From Idiomarina rhizosphaerae (GTDB lineage: Bacteria > Pseudomonadota > Gammaproteobacteria > Enterobacterales > Alteromonadaceae): a DNA stretch of 64,000 nucleotides. Below, piece by piece: positions 6,462 through 21,946 of this stretch. The translations under genes and the position numbers were made by a program. The DNA lies in contig NZ_JAMZDE010000007.1 in NCBI RefSeq assembly GCF_024159085.1, positions 434,001 to 498,000 on the forward strand, given 5' to 3'. The notes beneath the pieces are model-generated. The model was not told the origin of the DNA. It searched no databases and worked only from the letters and a program-made list of their open reading frames with translations. Positions within the stretch are counted from its first letter, which is position 1. Each line of letters starts with the position of its first letter.

Positions 6462-7839
6462 TAGAAAATGTCCCCGCTGGTCCCGGAAATACAACTGGGC
6501 TTTCAAAACCATCGTTACTGACACTAGCTACACCAAAAATGTAATTATCGATCACCACATTCTCCAGTGTGTATTCGTTTACATTACCCACATAGCGGCT
6601 GAACTGCCACTGCGGAGCGCTGGTTAAGCGCCAGTAAACTTTATAGCCCGCAATATTTTCTTTATCTTCGGCCTGTGGTGTCCAGCTTAGGGTTGTATCC
6701 GGTTTTACCGCACCTTCTATTTCGACATTAGCCGGCGGCCGTGGTGCCCATGACATACTTGCCATGGAAACCGCGTTTAGCGCGGTGAGTTTAGCAGCGT
6801 AATCAAAGTCTACGCCATCGATGGTATCGCCATATTCAATGCCATCTTCCACGCGCAGATCCTGATGCTGACGATTATAGTTTTCGTTGGTTTCCATAAT
6901 GCGGATACCGGCATAGCCTAAGTCATTAAAAGGTCTGTGATGCCCACCGCGACCAAAGCGATCTAAGCGATAAACAATCATAGTGTCTAAATTGTTGATG
7001 TAGCGATCAGCCACTGTATCAATATAGCGCGCTAAGTTACGCGAGGGAGAATCCACTTCGCCACCATAAAAACGACGCATGGTTGCCTCGCGGTCCGATT
7101 CATTCATGCGGGTGCCTTCAGCAAAAATACGTGCAGTAGTGTTATTAATGACCCCGTTAATACCTTCAATGTTACCAATCATGTCATTATTGAGCACAGC
7201 GGTCAGATGCCAGCCTTCTTCTTTGGCTTTTTCGGCCAGAATTTTCCCGCCAAACAGGCCTTGTTCTTCACCGGCCAGTGCCGCATAAACAATAGAACCG
7301 TCAAACTCGTACTGAGTTAACACTCGTGCTGCTTCTAACGCGCCAGCTACACCAGAAGCATTGTCGTTCGCACCAGGGGCATCGGAGGTATAATCCATAA
7401 CATCGCTAACGCGCGAGTCGATGTCACCAGACATCATCACATAACGATTCGGGTCTGTTTTGCCACGCTGAATGGCAATAACACTTTTTACTTCCACAGG
7501 GTCGGGTATGCGCTTCTCTCCAGAGATAGTATCGCTGACATACATCACTTCAAGACAACCACCGCAAGCTTCAGATATGCGTTCAAACTCGGCAAAAATC
7601 CAACGCCGCGCAGCACCAATACCGCGAGTATCAGATTCCGTTTCTGACAAAGTATGTCGAGTACCAAAATCAACCAGAGTCTGAATATCGCTTTCAATCC
7701 GGTCTGCCTGGGTTGCGCCTGCTATTTCATGTAACTTTTCCTGCTCTTTATAGTCAATGCTATCCTGAGCCATAACACTTAGCGGAATGGCTAAGCCAAC
7801 ACTTACCGACAATAGTGAACTTGTCCACGATTTGAACAT
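6454..7839 (-). CDS. Secreted M28-family metallopeptidase with C-terminal Fn3-like domain
   Basis: 461 residues from the Met that begins a good signal peptide (cleavage after about Ala24, SVMAQ/DS); a start at 7929 would bury the signal. The M28 core spans about 35-370 with GANDNASG (bridging Asp159), AGEEQGLFG (Glu191, Glu192), NNDM (Asp219) and GGHHRPF (His301). The first zinc ligand, normally His in a GHxDS motif, is Asp here (SGDIDSR, Asp139). A fibronectin-III-like domain fills about 378-458. It likely trims peptides in the periplasm or outside the cell. The stop overlaps the preferred TTG start of the amidoligase. Confidence 0.88.
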   Translation of the reverse strand: MFKSWTSSLLSVSVGLAIPLSVMAQDSIDYKEQEKLHEIAGATQADRIESDIQTLVDFGTRHTLSETESDTRGIGAARRWIFAEFERISEACGGCLEVMYVSDTISGEKRIPDPVEVKSVIAIQRGKTDPNRYVMMSGDIDSRVSDVMDYTSDAPGANDNASGVAGALEAARVLTQYEFDGSIVYAALAGEEQGLFGGKILAEKAKEEGWHLTAVLNNDMIGNIEGINGVINNTTARIFAEGTRMNESDREATMRRFYGGEVDSPSRNLARYIDTVADRYINNLDTMIVYRLDRFGRGGHHRPFNDLGYAGIRIMETNENYNRQHQDLRVEDGIEYGDTIDGVDFDYAAKLTALNAVSMASMSWAPRPPANVEIEGAVKPDTTLSWTPQAEDKENIAGYKVYWRLTSAPQWQFSRYVGNVNEYTLENVVIDNYIFGVASVSNDGFESPVVFPGPAGTFSIE

Positions 7840-7938
7840 AATTGAATACCTGTTAATTAATGAACTTATTTTGATTATGCGGTATATAGCAGAGGATGGA
7901 AAGCCACGCACAGGAGCAGCAGATAACAACCGTTAACG

Positions 7939-9846
7939 CTACTCCGTTAGTTGCGCAAGCTCACTTAGAGTCTGAGTCACGTCTGTCAGGGTTATGACGC
8001 CGCGCAGCTGTTTAAAACTGGTTTCAAGCTCCTTAGCCCGATGCGGCAGGTAGCGTTGAATATAAGACAAATCTGTCATCAATTCGGCTGATATTTGATT
8101 CTGACATGGCTGCCCTGATATCAGAAGCGCAAGAAAGTTTTCATCTTCATCAAGAAAGCGAATGTATTCGGCCGCCTCTTCAAAGCTGTCGTACTCGCTA
8201 ATTTCCCGCCCCATAACGCCGTCTTTCTGAGTGGCCTGAGTAACTCTTAAAAGTAATATACGCGGAGACAAGCTGCTGTTCTCCGACACCCGACGCAATG
8301 CCTTTCTTAGCTCTGAGCTCAGGCGTCGCCCGCCAAGCAAGCGCTCATTGTTTGCTAACCAAAATTCAGTGTCATCAAACAATTTCGGTAAGCCTTCGGA
8401 AATAGACATTAATGCGGCCAGTTGAGGCTCCCAGTCAACGCCGTTTTTATACAAAAACAAGGCGCTGGATAAAGCGTAACGAAACATGTTCTGCTCCGCT
8501 GACGCTTCAGGACTGAGCAGTTTACAAGCCAGGGCTTTAGCTCCCTTGGCTCGATATTCCTGTAACACCGATAATTTCAGCTTCTCATTGGAATGTTCGC
8601 GCCAAAGTGGTGTTTTTATCGCATTCAATTCGCCGTAGATTAGCTCATCATCCTTGCTGTAAGTGAGCGTTAGTTGATAACACCTTGCCCCATAACCTGC
8701 CGCACGCAATGCGTTTAACGTAGCAATTAAGCTTTTTTCTTTTTGTATAGCCTGCAGCGGCAGTAAGTACTCACGCCAGACTTTATTTATGGGCAAGCAA
8801 ATACGAAACAAGGTAACTTGTCGGCGTGTTGGTTTCCGGGCTTCTCGCAGCTGATTTACCACAGATTGAACCCATGGTTGCTCAATAAGCTCCGCAATAA
8901 GGTCGCTTTGGTGTTGCTGCCAGCTGTTCAGCAGTGTCTGATTGGATTTTGTCTGAATTAAAGCGCAGCTCGCTGCGCCATTTTTTAGAATGATTGGCAC
9001 AGCCTGAACGGCATCAAACCAGTAACTTTCATGCCCCCGGGCTGTAACCCTCTGGGCTAAATGCTCAACATTGACTTTGTAGCGACGCCGGGACTTGCTC
9101 AACATAGCCGCTAAAAACCGGCCAAGTTCATCATCGCCAGTCTCATCCATGCGCCTTAAACGTAAGTAAAGACAAAAATCTCTTTCTTTAAGTCCAACCA
9201 CCCGGTATTCATATTCCTGGGTTGCGTCAAACACAAAGTCGTCGCTAAGCCCTGAAAAGTAAACCTTTACGCGTGCATACTTCAAACCGGTTAGCTGCGG
9301 GTCAAGGCTTAGCTTTAACTGCAGTCCACTGTTGGATATGTCCACAGTCATAGCACTGAATTCCTGGCCGTCGGCCAGTTCCATGGTCACGGCGCTGACC
9401 AGGTTAATGCGTTGCTCACAACGTTGGTACTCGCGCCCAGCCACGAAACTGGCAAGTGCTTTCTCTTGTTCCTGCTGGGCTAAGGCTTTGTCTTCCGCCA
9501 ATTGCTGATGCTGTGTTTTTAACGCCAATATCTGCTGTTTCGTGTCGTTCGTAAAAACGCCCTTATACAGTCGTAAACCGTCTTCAAATAACCGTTTCGC
9601 TGCGACATCAAAATAATGTACGCGCCCCTGAAAAGGGTAGGGTTCAATTTCGGACTGAATTTTCTTGCGAAGATCTATAACACCCAAAGCCGGTTTCGCT
9701 AATTCGGTAATGCGCATACGCGCCTGCAGCTTCTCGGGCCCGCTAAGGTGTTTTGTTTTACGTTTAAACAGAGACTCAAATTGAGAGCGGTGATAATCTG
9801 TTTTAAGCTCATCAATCAGACTTTCTATTGAAGGGTCACTGCTCAT
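7939..9846 (-). CDS. Large PilZ-domain protein, probable c-di-GMP effector
   Basis: 635 residues, no signal peptide or clear membrane segment. A PilZ domain starts near residue 142 with both binding motifs: RxxxR (R142-x3-R146 in QRCEQRIN) and DxSxxG (D169-S171-G174 in VDISNSG), so it should bind cyclic di-GMP. The N-terminal 140 residues are helical and contain a coiled-coil stretch rich in Gln and Glu. The remaining 400 residues match no family that I recognise; a second degenerate PilZ-like part near RRRYKVNV is possible. The gene ends 99 bases before the M28 start, on the same strand. Output and partner are unknown; a role in motility or adhesion would be usual. Confidence 0.82.
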   Translation of the reverse strand: MSSDPSIESLIDELKTDYHRSQFESLFKRKTKHLSGPEKLQARMRITELAKPALGVIDLRKKIQSEIEPYPFQGRVHYFDVAAKRLFEDGLRLYKGVFTNDTKQQILALKTQHQQLAEDKALAQQEQEKALASFVAGREYQRCEQRINLVSAVTMELADGQEFSAMTVDISNSGLQLKLSLDPQLTGLKYARVKVYFSGLSDDFVFDATQEYEYRVVGLKERDFCLYLRLRRMDETGDDELGRFLAAMLSKSRRRYKVNVEHLAQRVTARGHESYWFDAVQAVPIILKNGAASCALIQTKSNQTLLNSWQQHQSDLIAELIEQPWVQSVVNQLREARKPTRRQVTLFRICLPINKVWREYLLPLQAIQKEKSLIATLNALRAAGYGARCYQLTLTYSKDDELIYGELNAIKTPLWREHSNEKLKLSVLQEYRAKGAKALACKLLSPEASAEQNMFRYALSSALFLYKNGVDWEPQLAALMSISEGLPKLFDDTEFWLANNERLLGGRRLSSELRKALRRVSENSSLSPRILLLRVTQATQKDGVMGREISEYDSFEEAAEYIRFLDEDENFLALLISGQPCQNQISAELMTDLSYIQRYLPHRAKELETSFKQLRGVITLTDVTQTLSELAQLTE

Positions 9847-9914
9847 AATGGGCTATTAGTCAGTATCTATATTAAGTTCAACATTTCTTTTACATTAACG
9901 CTAAGAGGATCTTC

Positions 9915-10757
9915 ATGCAAACGCTTTTACTCGGTTACGGCGATATTGCAGACCGCGTTGCACAAAGGCTGAGCGGCCAAAACGAGCAGGTCACCGGAGT
10001 TTGCAGAACGCCGGCGAGCAAACCGGTGCGCAAAGGGGTCGATTTAGTTGCAGCAGACTTAAACAGTGAACAAGAGCTTTACCAACTGTTCCAGAATAAA
10101 TGGGATAATGTTGTCATTACCCTGACTCCTGCAAAAGGCGCAGAAGATAGCTATCATCAGGGCTATGTCGTTCCCTGTCGTCACCTGCAACAGGTACTGT
10201 CACAGCAAACTCATCAGCCTAATATTATTTACGTTTCCAGCACCGGCGTTTACGCACAACGCGACGGCGAGTGGATTGATGAAAACAGTGCAACCGAGCC
10301 TACATCAGACTCTGGTAAAGCTCTATTACAGGCTGAATCCATTATCAGTGCCTTACCGGGGCAAACCTCTATTCTTCGTTGCAGTGGTATTTACGGAGAA
10401 GGACGTGACTTTTTGCTGCGTCAACTAAGTCAAGGCAATGTCCAACTTCGTGACAGCTGGACTAACCGCATACATCAGGACGATGTCGCTGGCTTTATTG
10501 TGCATTTACTTACCCAGGTTAATCAGCCCAAACCTGTTTATTTAGTTAATGACGATGAACCGGTCAAACAATACGAAGTTTACCAGTGGCTGGCTGAGCA
10601 GCTTGGAATTGAGCTGACCGGAAACATTGATACAGACGTTGGGCCAAGAGGCTCTAAACGCTGTATGAACAAGGGTTTGAAAGACAGTGGTTACCAACTT
10701 CAGTATGCGAATTTTCGCGAAGGTTATGCGCCGGTTATTAAACAATGGCAGCGCTGA
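9915..10757 (+). CDS. NAD(P)-binding sugar epimerase-like protein (YeeZ type)
   Basis: 280 residues, extended SDR fold. The dinucleotide-binding turn is GYGDIADRVAQRL, the central strand reads YVSSTGVYAQRDGEWIDE, and GIYGEGR is typical of the YeeZ/NAD-dependent epimerase group. These proteins are related to nucleoside-diphosphate-sugar epimerases, but the substrate of YeeZ homologues is not established. The usual YxxxK catalytic pair is not obvious, so catalysis is uncertain. The ATG has AGAGGA upstream. It is transcribed away from the PilZ gene and towards gltD; a GC-rich hairpin lies across its stop codon. Confidence 0.8.
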   Translation: MQTLLLGYGDIADRVAQRLSGQNEQVTGVCRTPASKPVRKGVDLVAADLNSEQELYQLFQNKWDNVVITLTPAKGAEDSYHQGYVVPCRHLQQVLSQQTHQPNIIYVSSTGVYAQRDGEWIDENSATEPTSDSGKALLQAESIISALPGQTSILRCSGIYGEGRDFLLRQLSQGNVQLRDSWTNRIHQDDVAGFIVHLLTQVNQPKPVYLVNDDEPVKQYEVYQWLAEQLGIELTGNIDTDVGPRGSKRCMNKGLKDSGYQLQYANFREGYAPVIKQWQR

Positions 10758-10766
10758 TTGCGCTGC
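10748..10766. terminator. Hairpin between converging genes
   Basis: GCAGCGC (10748-10754), loop TGATT containing the epimerase stop, GCGCTGC (10760-10766). It stands between the ends of the epimerase gene and gltD. There is no T run on either side, so intrinsic termination is uncertain. Confidence 0.35.
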
Positions 10767-10773
10767 TCATAAC

Positions 10774-16661
<5,888 letters not shown>

Positions 16662-16773
16662 GCCTATACCACTCGAATAATTATTCAATAAAGCTAGATT
16701 ACCATGCAGGCATTCACTTCGGTAGGCACTGGGGTTATTATTGTTATAAATATGTTGTATAGACAAAAAGTAA

Positions 16774-16797
16774 AAAGGCTCCCGAAGGAGCCTTTCA
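16774..16797 (-). terminator. Terminator of nadA
   Basis: On the minus strand AAAGGCTCC, loop TTCG, GGAGCCTTT, then TTACTTTTTG. It begins five bases past the nadA stop and separates nadA from gltB. Confidence 0.88.
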
Positions 16798-16799
16798 AA

Positions 16800-17840
16800 T
16801 CACTTTAAAGTCGCTGCAAATTCCAGCATTCGATCCAGCGGCACCATGGCTTTTTTGCCCAGAGCTTCATCGACATGAATCTCATGTGTCTCACCGCCGT
16901 TCTTCAGTGCTTCTTCTATCGCTTGTAAGCCGTTCATTGCCATCCAGGGACAATGCGCACAACTGCGACACGTTGCACCGTTACCCGCAGTGGGGGCTTC
17001 AATAAAGGTCTTATTCGGTTGCAACTGCTGCATTTTATAAAAAATGCCTTTATCGGTTGCCACTATGAAGGTTTCATTCGGCAATTCCTGACTCGCCTTA
17101 ATAAGCTGCGAGGTAGAACCGACAGCATCAGCCATCGCCACAATATTCTCCGGCGACTCAGGGTGCACAAGAATAGCCGCCTCAGGGTGAAGTTTTTTCA
17201 TATCCTGCAGGGCTTTCGCTTTAAACTCATCATGCACAACACAAGCGCCCTGCCACAGCAACATATCAGCTCCGGTTTCCCGGGCAATATAGCCGCCTAA
17301 ATGCTTATCAGGTGCCCAAAGAATTTTTTCTCCTTTGGCATCCAAATGGTCAACAAGCTCAAGCGCCATACTGGACGTTACTACCCAGTCAGCACGAGCT
17401 TTTACCGCTGCCGAAGTATTAGCATAAACGACAACCGTCCGGTCAGGGTGTTGATCACAAAATTCGGCAAATTTTTCTGGTGGACAGCCAAGATCAAGGG
17501 AACACTCGGCTTTTAATGTCGGCATCAGTACTTGCTTATGAGGCGTAAGAATTTTAGCTGTCTCGCCCATAAAACGAACACCAGCTACAATCAGCTTCTT
17601 TGCCGGATGGTCGCGACCAAATCGAGCCATTTCTAAAGAATCGGCCACGCAGCCCCCGGTCTCTTCGGCTAACGCCTGAATATCAGGGTCTGTGTAGTAG
17701 TGAGCCACCAATACAGCGTCTTCATCAAGCAGAAGCAGCTTAATACGATTAATGGTTTCGGACTTATCTTCCGCACTTAAAGGTTTAGGCTTTGGAGGAA
17801 AAGTATAATCCAGGCTATCCAGAGTTTGAATCTCGGTCAT
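16800..17840 (-). CDS. nadA: Quinolinate synthase A
   Basis: 346 residues, E. coli-like length. NadA condenses iminoaspartate with dihydroxyacetone phosphate to make quinolinate for NAD synthesis and uses a [4Fe-4S] cluster. Candidate ligands are the Cys in [12 protein letters not shown], the middle Cys in [12 protein letters not shown] and the C-terminal CRSCAHC. Other family marks are [11 protein letters not shown] and [18 protein letters not shown] box lies at 17885-17890, about 45 bases upstream, without a clear -35. As in enterobacteria, it lies beside tRNA-Lys genes and the tol-pal operon. Confidence 0.98.
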   Translation of the reverse strand: MTEIQTLDSLDYTFPPKPKPLSAEDKSETINRIKLLLLDEDAVLVAHYYTDPDIQALAEETGGCVADSLEMARFGRDHPAKKLIVAGVRFMGETAKILTPHKQVLMPTLKAECSLDLGCPPEKFAEFCDQHPDRTVVVYANTSAAVKARADWVVTSSMALELVDHLDAKGEKILWAPDKHLGGYIARETGADMLLWQGACVVHDEFKAKALQDMKKLHPEAAILVHPESPENIVAMADAVGSTSQLIKASQELPNETFIVATDKGIFYKMQQLQPNKTFIEAPTAGNGATCRSCAHCPWMAMNGLQAIEEALKNGGETHEIHVDEALGKKAMVPLDRMLEFAATLK

Positions 17841-17982
17841 GATACTACGGCTTGTTTTCCAAGTGTTCTTTATAAGTAAGGACTATTATAGCGGAATTCA
17901 AGGGATGCTTATAGCTAAGTCAGTATTACCCTTAATTCTTCAGTATGGCTAAGTGGTTTTCTTAATGAGGCATAAGATGAAA

Positions 17983-18058
17983 TGGTGGGTTGTGCAGGAT
18001 TCGAACCTGCGACCAATTGATTAAAAGTCAACTGCTCTACCAACTGAGCTAACAACCC
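17983..18058 (-). tRNA. tRNA-Lys (anticodon TTT), copy 2
   Basis: 76 bases with encoded CCA. On the minus strand it begins GGGTTGTTAGCTCAGTTGG, has the anticodon loop CTTTTAA and the T arm AGGTTCGAATCCT. Identical to the copy 30 bases upstream and almost identical to E. coli tRNA-Lys. Probably made from one transcript with the other copy. Confidence 0.97.
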
Positions 18059-18088
18059 AAATTCTGGTAAATATTTTTATCGGCGACG

Positions 18089-18164
18089 TGGTGGGTTGTG
18101 CAGGATTCGAACCTGCGACCAATTGATTAAAAGTCAACTGCTCTACCAACTGAGCTAACAACCC
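18089..18164 (-). tRNA. tRNA-Lys (anticodon TTT), copy 1
   Basis: 76 bases with encoded CCA, identical to the other copy. It is the first of the pair in the direction of transcription. A possible promoter lies just upstream (18172-18198). Confidence 0.97.
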
Positions 18165-18171
18165 AACGCCA

Positions 18172-18198
18172 ATAATATTGCCCGTTTCTGCTTGGCAA
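18172..18198 (-). promoter_or_regulatory. Possible promoter of the tRNA-Lys pair
   Basis: On the minus strand TTGCCA (18198-18193), 15 bases, TATTAT (18177-18172), ending eight bases before the first tRNA-Lys. The spacer is short. The remainder of 18199-18293 up to the cpoB stop holds nothing else that I can identify. Confidence 0.35.
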
Positions 18199-18293
18199 CG
18201 GCGGCATAGTTTACTGAAATAGTGCGCGTATGCAACTGAAAATTGAAAAAAACTGTGCGACTGCTTAATTCACGAACACATGTTGCCCAGTTG

Positions 18294-19055
18294 TTACTGA
18301 TTTAAGCGTTGTTTTGCCAAATTAGCTTCAGTACTTTCCGGGTATTCTTTAATCACTTGCTCGTAATAAGCTTTTGCATCTGCTGATTTATCTTGTTCAC
18401 TGGCGATAGCACCAAGCTTCAATAAACAGTCACCACGTTTATTACTGTCAGGGTAGTCATTAACAACAGTTTCAAACTGTTGCTTTGCCTGATCGTATTG
18501 ACGTTTGGCAAAAAACAGCTGACCTAACCAGTAGTGAGCATTAGGAGAATAAGTCGAGTTTGGAAAGTTCTTCAGAAAAGACTCAAATGCGGGTATAGCT
18601 TCATCATAACGCTTATCCTCAAGGACTAAAGCTATCGCCTTGTCATAAGCATCATTCTCGCTAAGGTTTGGAGAATAGCTGCTATTGTCTGTTTGTGTCG
18701 GTACCTGCTCAAGGTTATTGTAATTGTTGCTGGCAGCTTCACTCTGGTTATTGCTCGACTTCAAATTACTGAAGCGACGATCAATTTCCTGATACAGCTC
18801 GCGCTGGCGTTGCAACAATTGCTCCAGACGGTACTCATGCTCTTCCGTTATGCCTCTTAATTCAGCAACATCTTGTTGCAAAGAACCTAACTGATTGAGC
18901 ATTTCAAGCTGAGCACTGGAGCGCGCTTCGAGCATGCGCTCGATTTGTTCCAGTCGTTGCTCAACGTTACCTGAAGACGACAGTCCAGAAACAGGTGCCT
19001 GAGCCATAACAACCCCAGGCACACACAAACATACAGCTAACAGCGTTTTTCTCAT
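18294..19055 (-). CDS. cpoB: Cell division coordinator CpoB (YbgF)
   Basis: 253 residues: signal peptide (MRKTLLAVCLCVPGVVMAQ), a coiled-coil segment at about 30-100 known to trimerise, an Asn/Ser-rich linker, and three TPR repeats in the C-terminal half (for example YDKAIALVLEDKRYDEAI). In E. coli CpoB links the Tol-Pal machine to PBP1B during septal wall synthesis. It is the last gene of the tol-pal operon and starts 20 bases after the pal stop. Confidence 0.95.
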   Translation of the reverse strand: MRKTLLAVCLCVPGVVMAQAPVSGLSSSGNVEQRLEQIERMLEARSSAQLEMLNQLGSLQQDVAELRGITEEHEYRLEQLLQRQRELYQEIDRRFSNLKSSNNQSEAASNNYNNLEQVPTQTDNSSYSPNLSENDAYDKAIALVLEDKRYDEAIPAFESFLKNFPNSTYSPNAHYWLGQLFFAKRQYDQAKQQFETVVNDYPDSNKRGDCLLKLGAIASEQDKSADAKAYYEQVIKEYPESTEANLAKQRLNQ

Positions 19056-19075
19056 TACTATCCGTTACTTTTAAA

Positions 19076-19612
19076 TTAGTAAACTAAAACAGCGCGACGG
19101 TTTTTCGCGTATGCGCGTTCGTTTGACTCATTTACCATTGGCTTTTCTTCGCCATATGAAACAGTCGAGGTTTGAGAATCCTGAACACCCAAGTTATGCA
19201 GGTAGCTCTCAACCGCTTTAGCACGGCGTTCGCCTAACGCGATGTTATACTCAGGCGTACCGCGCTCGTCAGTATGACCTTCAATAACAACTTTCACAGA
19301 AGGGTTTTTGACTAAATAATCAGCGTGCGCTGACAACAAGTCAGTGTACTCTGACTGAACGTTAGACTTATCAAAAGCGAAGTAAACGATGTGTTCTTTA
19401 CGTAACGCTTCCATTTTTTGCTGACGTTCTTCTTCCATTCTTTGTGCGCGATCTGCTGCACCAACTTCAACACCAGAGTCTTGCTCTGCTTGTTGATTGG
19501 TTTCCTGACCTGCGCCCATACCTGAATCAGTTTCCTGGTTTGAGCTACAAGCGGCCAGAGTTGCCATTGGTACAACGATTGCCAGAGCTTTTAAAAGTTT
19601 ATTAAGCTGCAT
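19076..19612 (-). CDS. pal: Peptidoglycan-associated lipoprotein Pal
   Basis: 178 residues from the Met at 19612, which has AAGGA eight bases upstream and leads straight into a lipoprotein signal (ATLAAC/SS); the longer frame to 19684 would overlap tolB and is not used. The C-terminal OmpA-like domain binds peptidoglycan (VVIEGHTDERGTPEYN and GERRAKAVESYL). Pal anchors the outer membrane to the wall and interacts with TolB and TolA in constriction. The gene follows tolB with a gap of 53 bases. Confidence 0.97.
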   Translation of the reverse strand: MQLNKLLKALAIVVPMATLAACSSNQETDSGMGAGQETNQQAEQDSGVEVGAADRAQRMEEERQQKMEALRKEHIVYFAFDKSNVQSEYTDLLSAHADYLVKNPSVKVVIEGHTDERGTPEYNIALGERRAKAVESYLHNLGVQDSQTSTVSYGEEKPMVNESNERAYAKNRRAVLVY

Positions 19613-19665
19613 CCTTTTCGTCCTTATCGTTTTTATCGAACAATTCAACCATTCAGGCTTTTGTT

Positions 19666-21015
19666 TTACATAAATGGCGACCAAGCCGGTGACTTAACTT
19701 CACCATCGGTTGCCGGTAATCGTGCTTTAAAACGCCCATCGATAGAAACCAAAGCCAGTACTTGTTTGTTATTATGCGTTGTACTGTAAATAACCATACT
19801 GCCATTTGGCGCCACACTTGGTGACTCATCTAAAGACGTTTTCGTTAAAACTTGCATGTTTCCACGCGGAAACTCTTGCTTAGCGATATGATAGTTGCCA
19901 CGTGTCCGGTTTACTAAAATCATATTTTCGCCAGACGGTACAACGGTACCACCTAAGTTCTGCTCACCATCAAAGGTTAACCGACGAACCTGACCTGATG
20001 ATAAATTTACGCTATATAGTTGCGGTCTGCCACCTCTTTCTGAGGTAAACACTAAAGATTCACCATCTGGCGTCCAATTAGGCTCTGTATCAATCGTACG
20101 ATTACGAGTAACACGTTGCAAGTCCTTAGTTTTAATATCAAACACATAAAGCTCAGGATTTCCATCCTTAGATAAAACCATAGCTAACTTTTTGCCATCT
20201 GGCGAGAAAACAGGGTTACCATTTATCCCGGGGAACGACGTCAGCTTCTCGCGGCGGGTGGTATAAATATCCTGCATGAATATTTCTGCTGTTTTATTCT
20301 CGAAACTAACGTAAGCCAGTTTATTACCATCCGGAGACCAGGCCGGAGACATCAACGGCTCGGGTGAACGTAGCAGTATTTTCTCGTTCGCACCGTCATA
20401 ATCTGCAACCGCCAGTTTGTATGGATAGCGATCATCGTGGTTTACCGTGACATAAGCGATTTTTGTCATGAAAGCACCACGTTCGCCAGTTAACGCTTCG
20501 TAAGCAACATCTGAAATTCGATGTGCATAAGAGCGAAATTGATCACCATCAATAACGCTAGAGCGAGAATCAAGAACATGATCGTTACTCTGCACCAACT
20601 CGCCATTGCGTAACATCTGCGAATTACCGCCGGTAATTTGTCCCCGGAGTACATCAATAACTTCAAACTTAACCATGTAGCGGTCAACTGAATAAGGTTC
20701 TATTGAACCGACTAAAATGGCTTCTACGCCCATCTTAGCCCAAGCTGAGTAATCTATCTCGTCATCGGCAGCCGGGCGTTGTGGCATTGCAGTTACGGGA
20801 ATCGGATTAAATTTACCACTGCGCATAAGGTCCGCAGCAATAACATCGGTAAGCTCGTTTGGTACCTGTCCTTCACCTTTCCACTGAAAAGGCACCACCG
20901 CAATTGGCCGCGCCGTATCAATACCTTCCGTGATGACGATTTCCAGTACCCCTGCACGCACAAAAGCGGTTAGCGCAACAAAGAGTAGAATGCTTTTAAT
21001 TAATATATTTTTCAT
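19666..21015 (-). CDS. tolB: Tol-Pal system translocation protein TolB
   Basis: 449 residues. Signal peptide, an N-terminal domain of about 130 residues, then a six-bladed beta-propeller with the repeated pattern SPDGxKLAxVxxxxG ([48 protein letters not shown]). TolB is periplasmic and binds Pal and TolA. The end of the frame is 53 bases before the pal start. Confidence 0.98.
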   Translation of the reverse strand: MKNILIKSILLFVALTAFVRAGVLEIVITEGIDTARPIAVVPFQWKGEGQVPNELTDVIAADLMRSGKFNPIPVTAMPQRPAADDEIDYSAWAKMGVEAILVGSIEPYSVDRYMVKFEVIDVLRGQITGGNSQMLRNGELVQSNDHVLDSRSSVIDGDQFRSYAHRISDVAYEALTGERGAFMTKIAYVTVNHDDRYPYKLAVADYDGANEKILLRSPEPLMSPAWSPDGNKLAYVSFENKTAEIFMQDIYTTRREKLTSFPGINGNPVFSPDGKKLAMVLSKDGNPELYVFDIKTKDLQRVTRNRTIDTEPNWTPDGESLVFTSERGGRPQLYSVNLSSGQVRRLTFDGEQNLGGTVVPSGENMILVNRTRGNYHIAKQEFPRGNMQVLTKTSLDESPSVAPNGSMVIYSTTHNNKQVLALVSIDGRFKARLPATDGEVKSPAWSPFM

Positions 21016-21026
21016 CGGTCACCTTG

Positions 21027-21944
21027 TTACAACTGCGGTTTTACAGTCAATTTAATTGTACTCATTTGTTCATAAATTTCCGGATCTTCAGAAACCGGCA
21101 GCGTTGTAGCTTTTAATACGGCATTTTGTGCAGAACGACAAACGTTCGCATCGCCACTGCCTGTATCAACTGACTTAACGAATCCGCTAGGAGCTACTCT
21201 TATGGTTAACTCACATGACTTGCCCTGCATTGAGTCGTCAACATTCCAGTTTCGCTGAATAGTCTGCTGAATGAGCGCCTGATACTTTTCAACCTCACTC
21301 AGTACTTGTTGACGACGAGCCGCTTGACGACGTGCTCGTTCCGCTTCCATTTCTTTTTGTAACTGAGCTTCACGTTCTGCCGCTTCACGCTGCTCTTGTT
21401 CACGTTTACGCTGCTCTTCCAGACGCTTACGACGTTCTTCTTCAGCCCGACGTTCAGCTTCTTCTGCTTCGCGTTTACGCCGCTCGGCCTCTTTTGCCGC
21501 AGCCTCAGCTTTGGCACGCTCCTGCGCCAGGCGTTCAGCTTCTTTCTTTTCTCGCTCTGCCTGTTTGCGTGCTTCCGCAGCTTCTTGTCTTTCTAATTCC
21601 TGTTGACGCTCTATTTCTTTTTTACGTTGTTCTTCTCTTTCGCGCGCTTTACGCGCTTCTTCAGCACGCCGCTCAAGTCTCTCAATACGGCGCTGTTCAG
21701 CCGCCTCTTGCTCCGCTTTCTGCTGGCGGATTCTATCTGCCTGTTGTTGAACTTTGGATTTATCAACTGTGACTGCACTAACAATCTCTTCTGACATATC
21801 CAGCTCGCTTTGATCTAAGTTGACTTCCATAGCCTCCGGCGTTGAGGGAGTAAACTCAAAGCTAAATAACAACACACCCGCGATTGTAGCGTGTATAACA
21901 ATCGAATATATCAGCGGTAAGGTTAAGCTATCTGATTTTGCCAC
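21027..21944 (-). CDS. tolA: Tol-Pal system protein TolA
   Basis: 305 residues, GTG start. One N-terminal membrane segment (LIYSIVIHATIAGVLLFSF), a very long charged helix at about 60-215 rich in Ala, Glu, Lys and Arg (blocks such as ERREEERRKR and KEAERRKREAE), and a small C-terminal domain with LTIRVAPSGFVKSV. TolA spans the periplasm and transmits energy from TolQR to TolB-Pal. The biased helix makes long false open frames on the other strand. It begins two bases after the tolR stop. Confidence 0.97.
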   Translation of the reverse strand: MAKSDSLTLPLIYSIVIHATIAGVLLFSFEFTPSTPEAMEVNLDQSELDMSEEIVSAVTVDKSKVQQQADRIRQQKAEQEAAEQRRIERLERRAEEARKAREREEQRKKEIERQQELERQEAAEARKQAEREKKEAERLAQERAKAEAAAKEAERRKREAEEAERRAEEERRKRLEEQRKREQEQREAAEREAQLQKEMEAERARRQAARRQQVLSEVEKYQALIQQTIQRNWNVDDSMQGKSCELTIRVAPSGFVKSVDTGSGDANVCRSAQNAVLKATTLPVSEDPEIYEQMSTIKLTVKPQL

Positions 21945-21946
21945 AA

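Noticed and set aside
16662..16766. N-terminal extension of GltB from a TTG at 16766
   Set aside because: It would begin close to the nadA terminator, is Asn-rich, and lengthens the leader before the nucleophile Cys beyond need.
17983..18164. The two identical tRNA-Lys genes as a pair of attachment-site repeats
   Set aside because: Both are complete genes in tandem with only 30 bases between them; nothing integrated lies there. Gene duplication is enough.
21332..21794. Long open frames opposite tolA
   Set aside because: They arise from the biased Ala/Glu/Lys/Arg codons of the TolA helix on the other strand.
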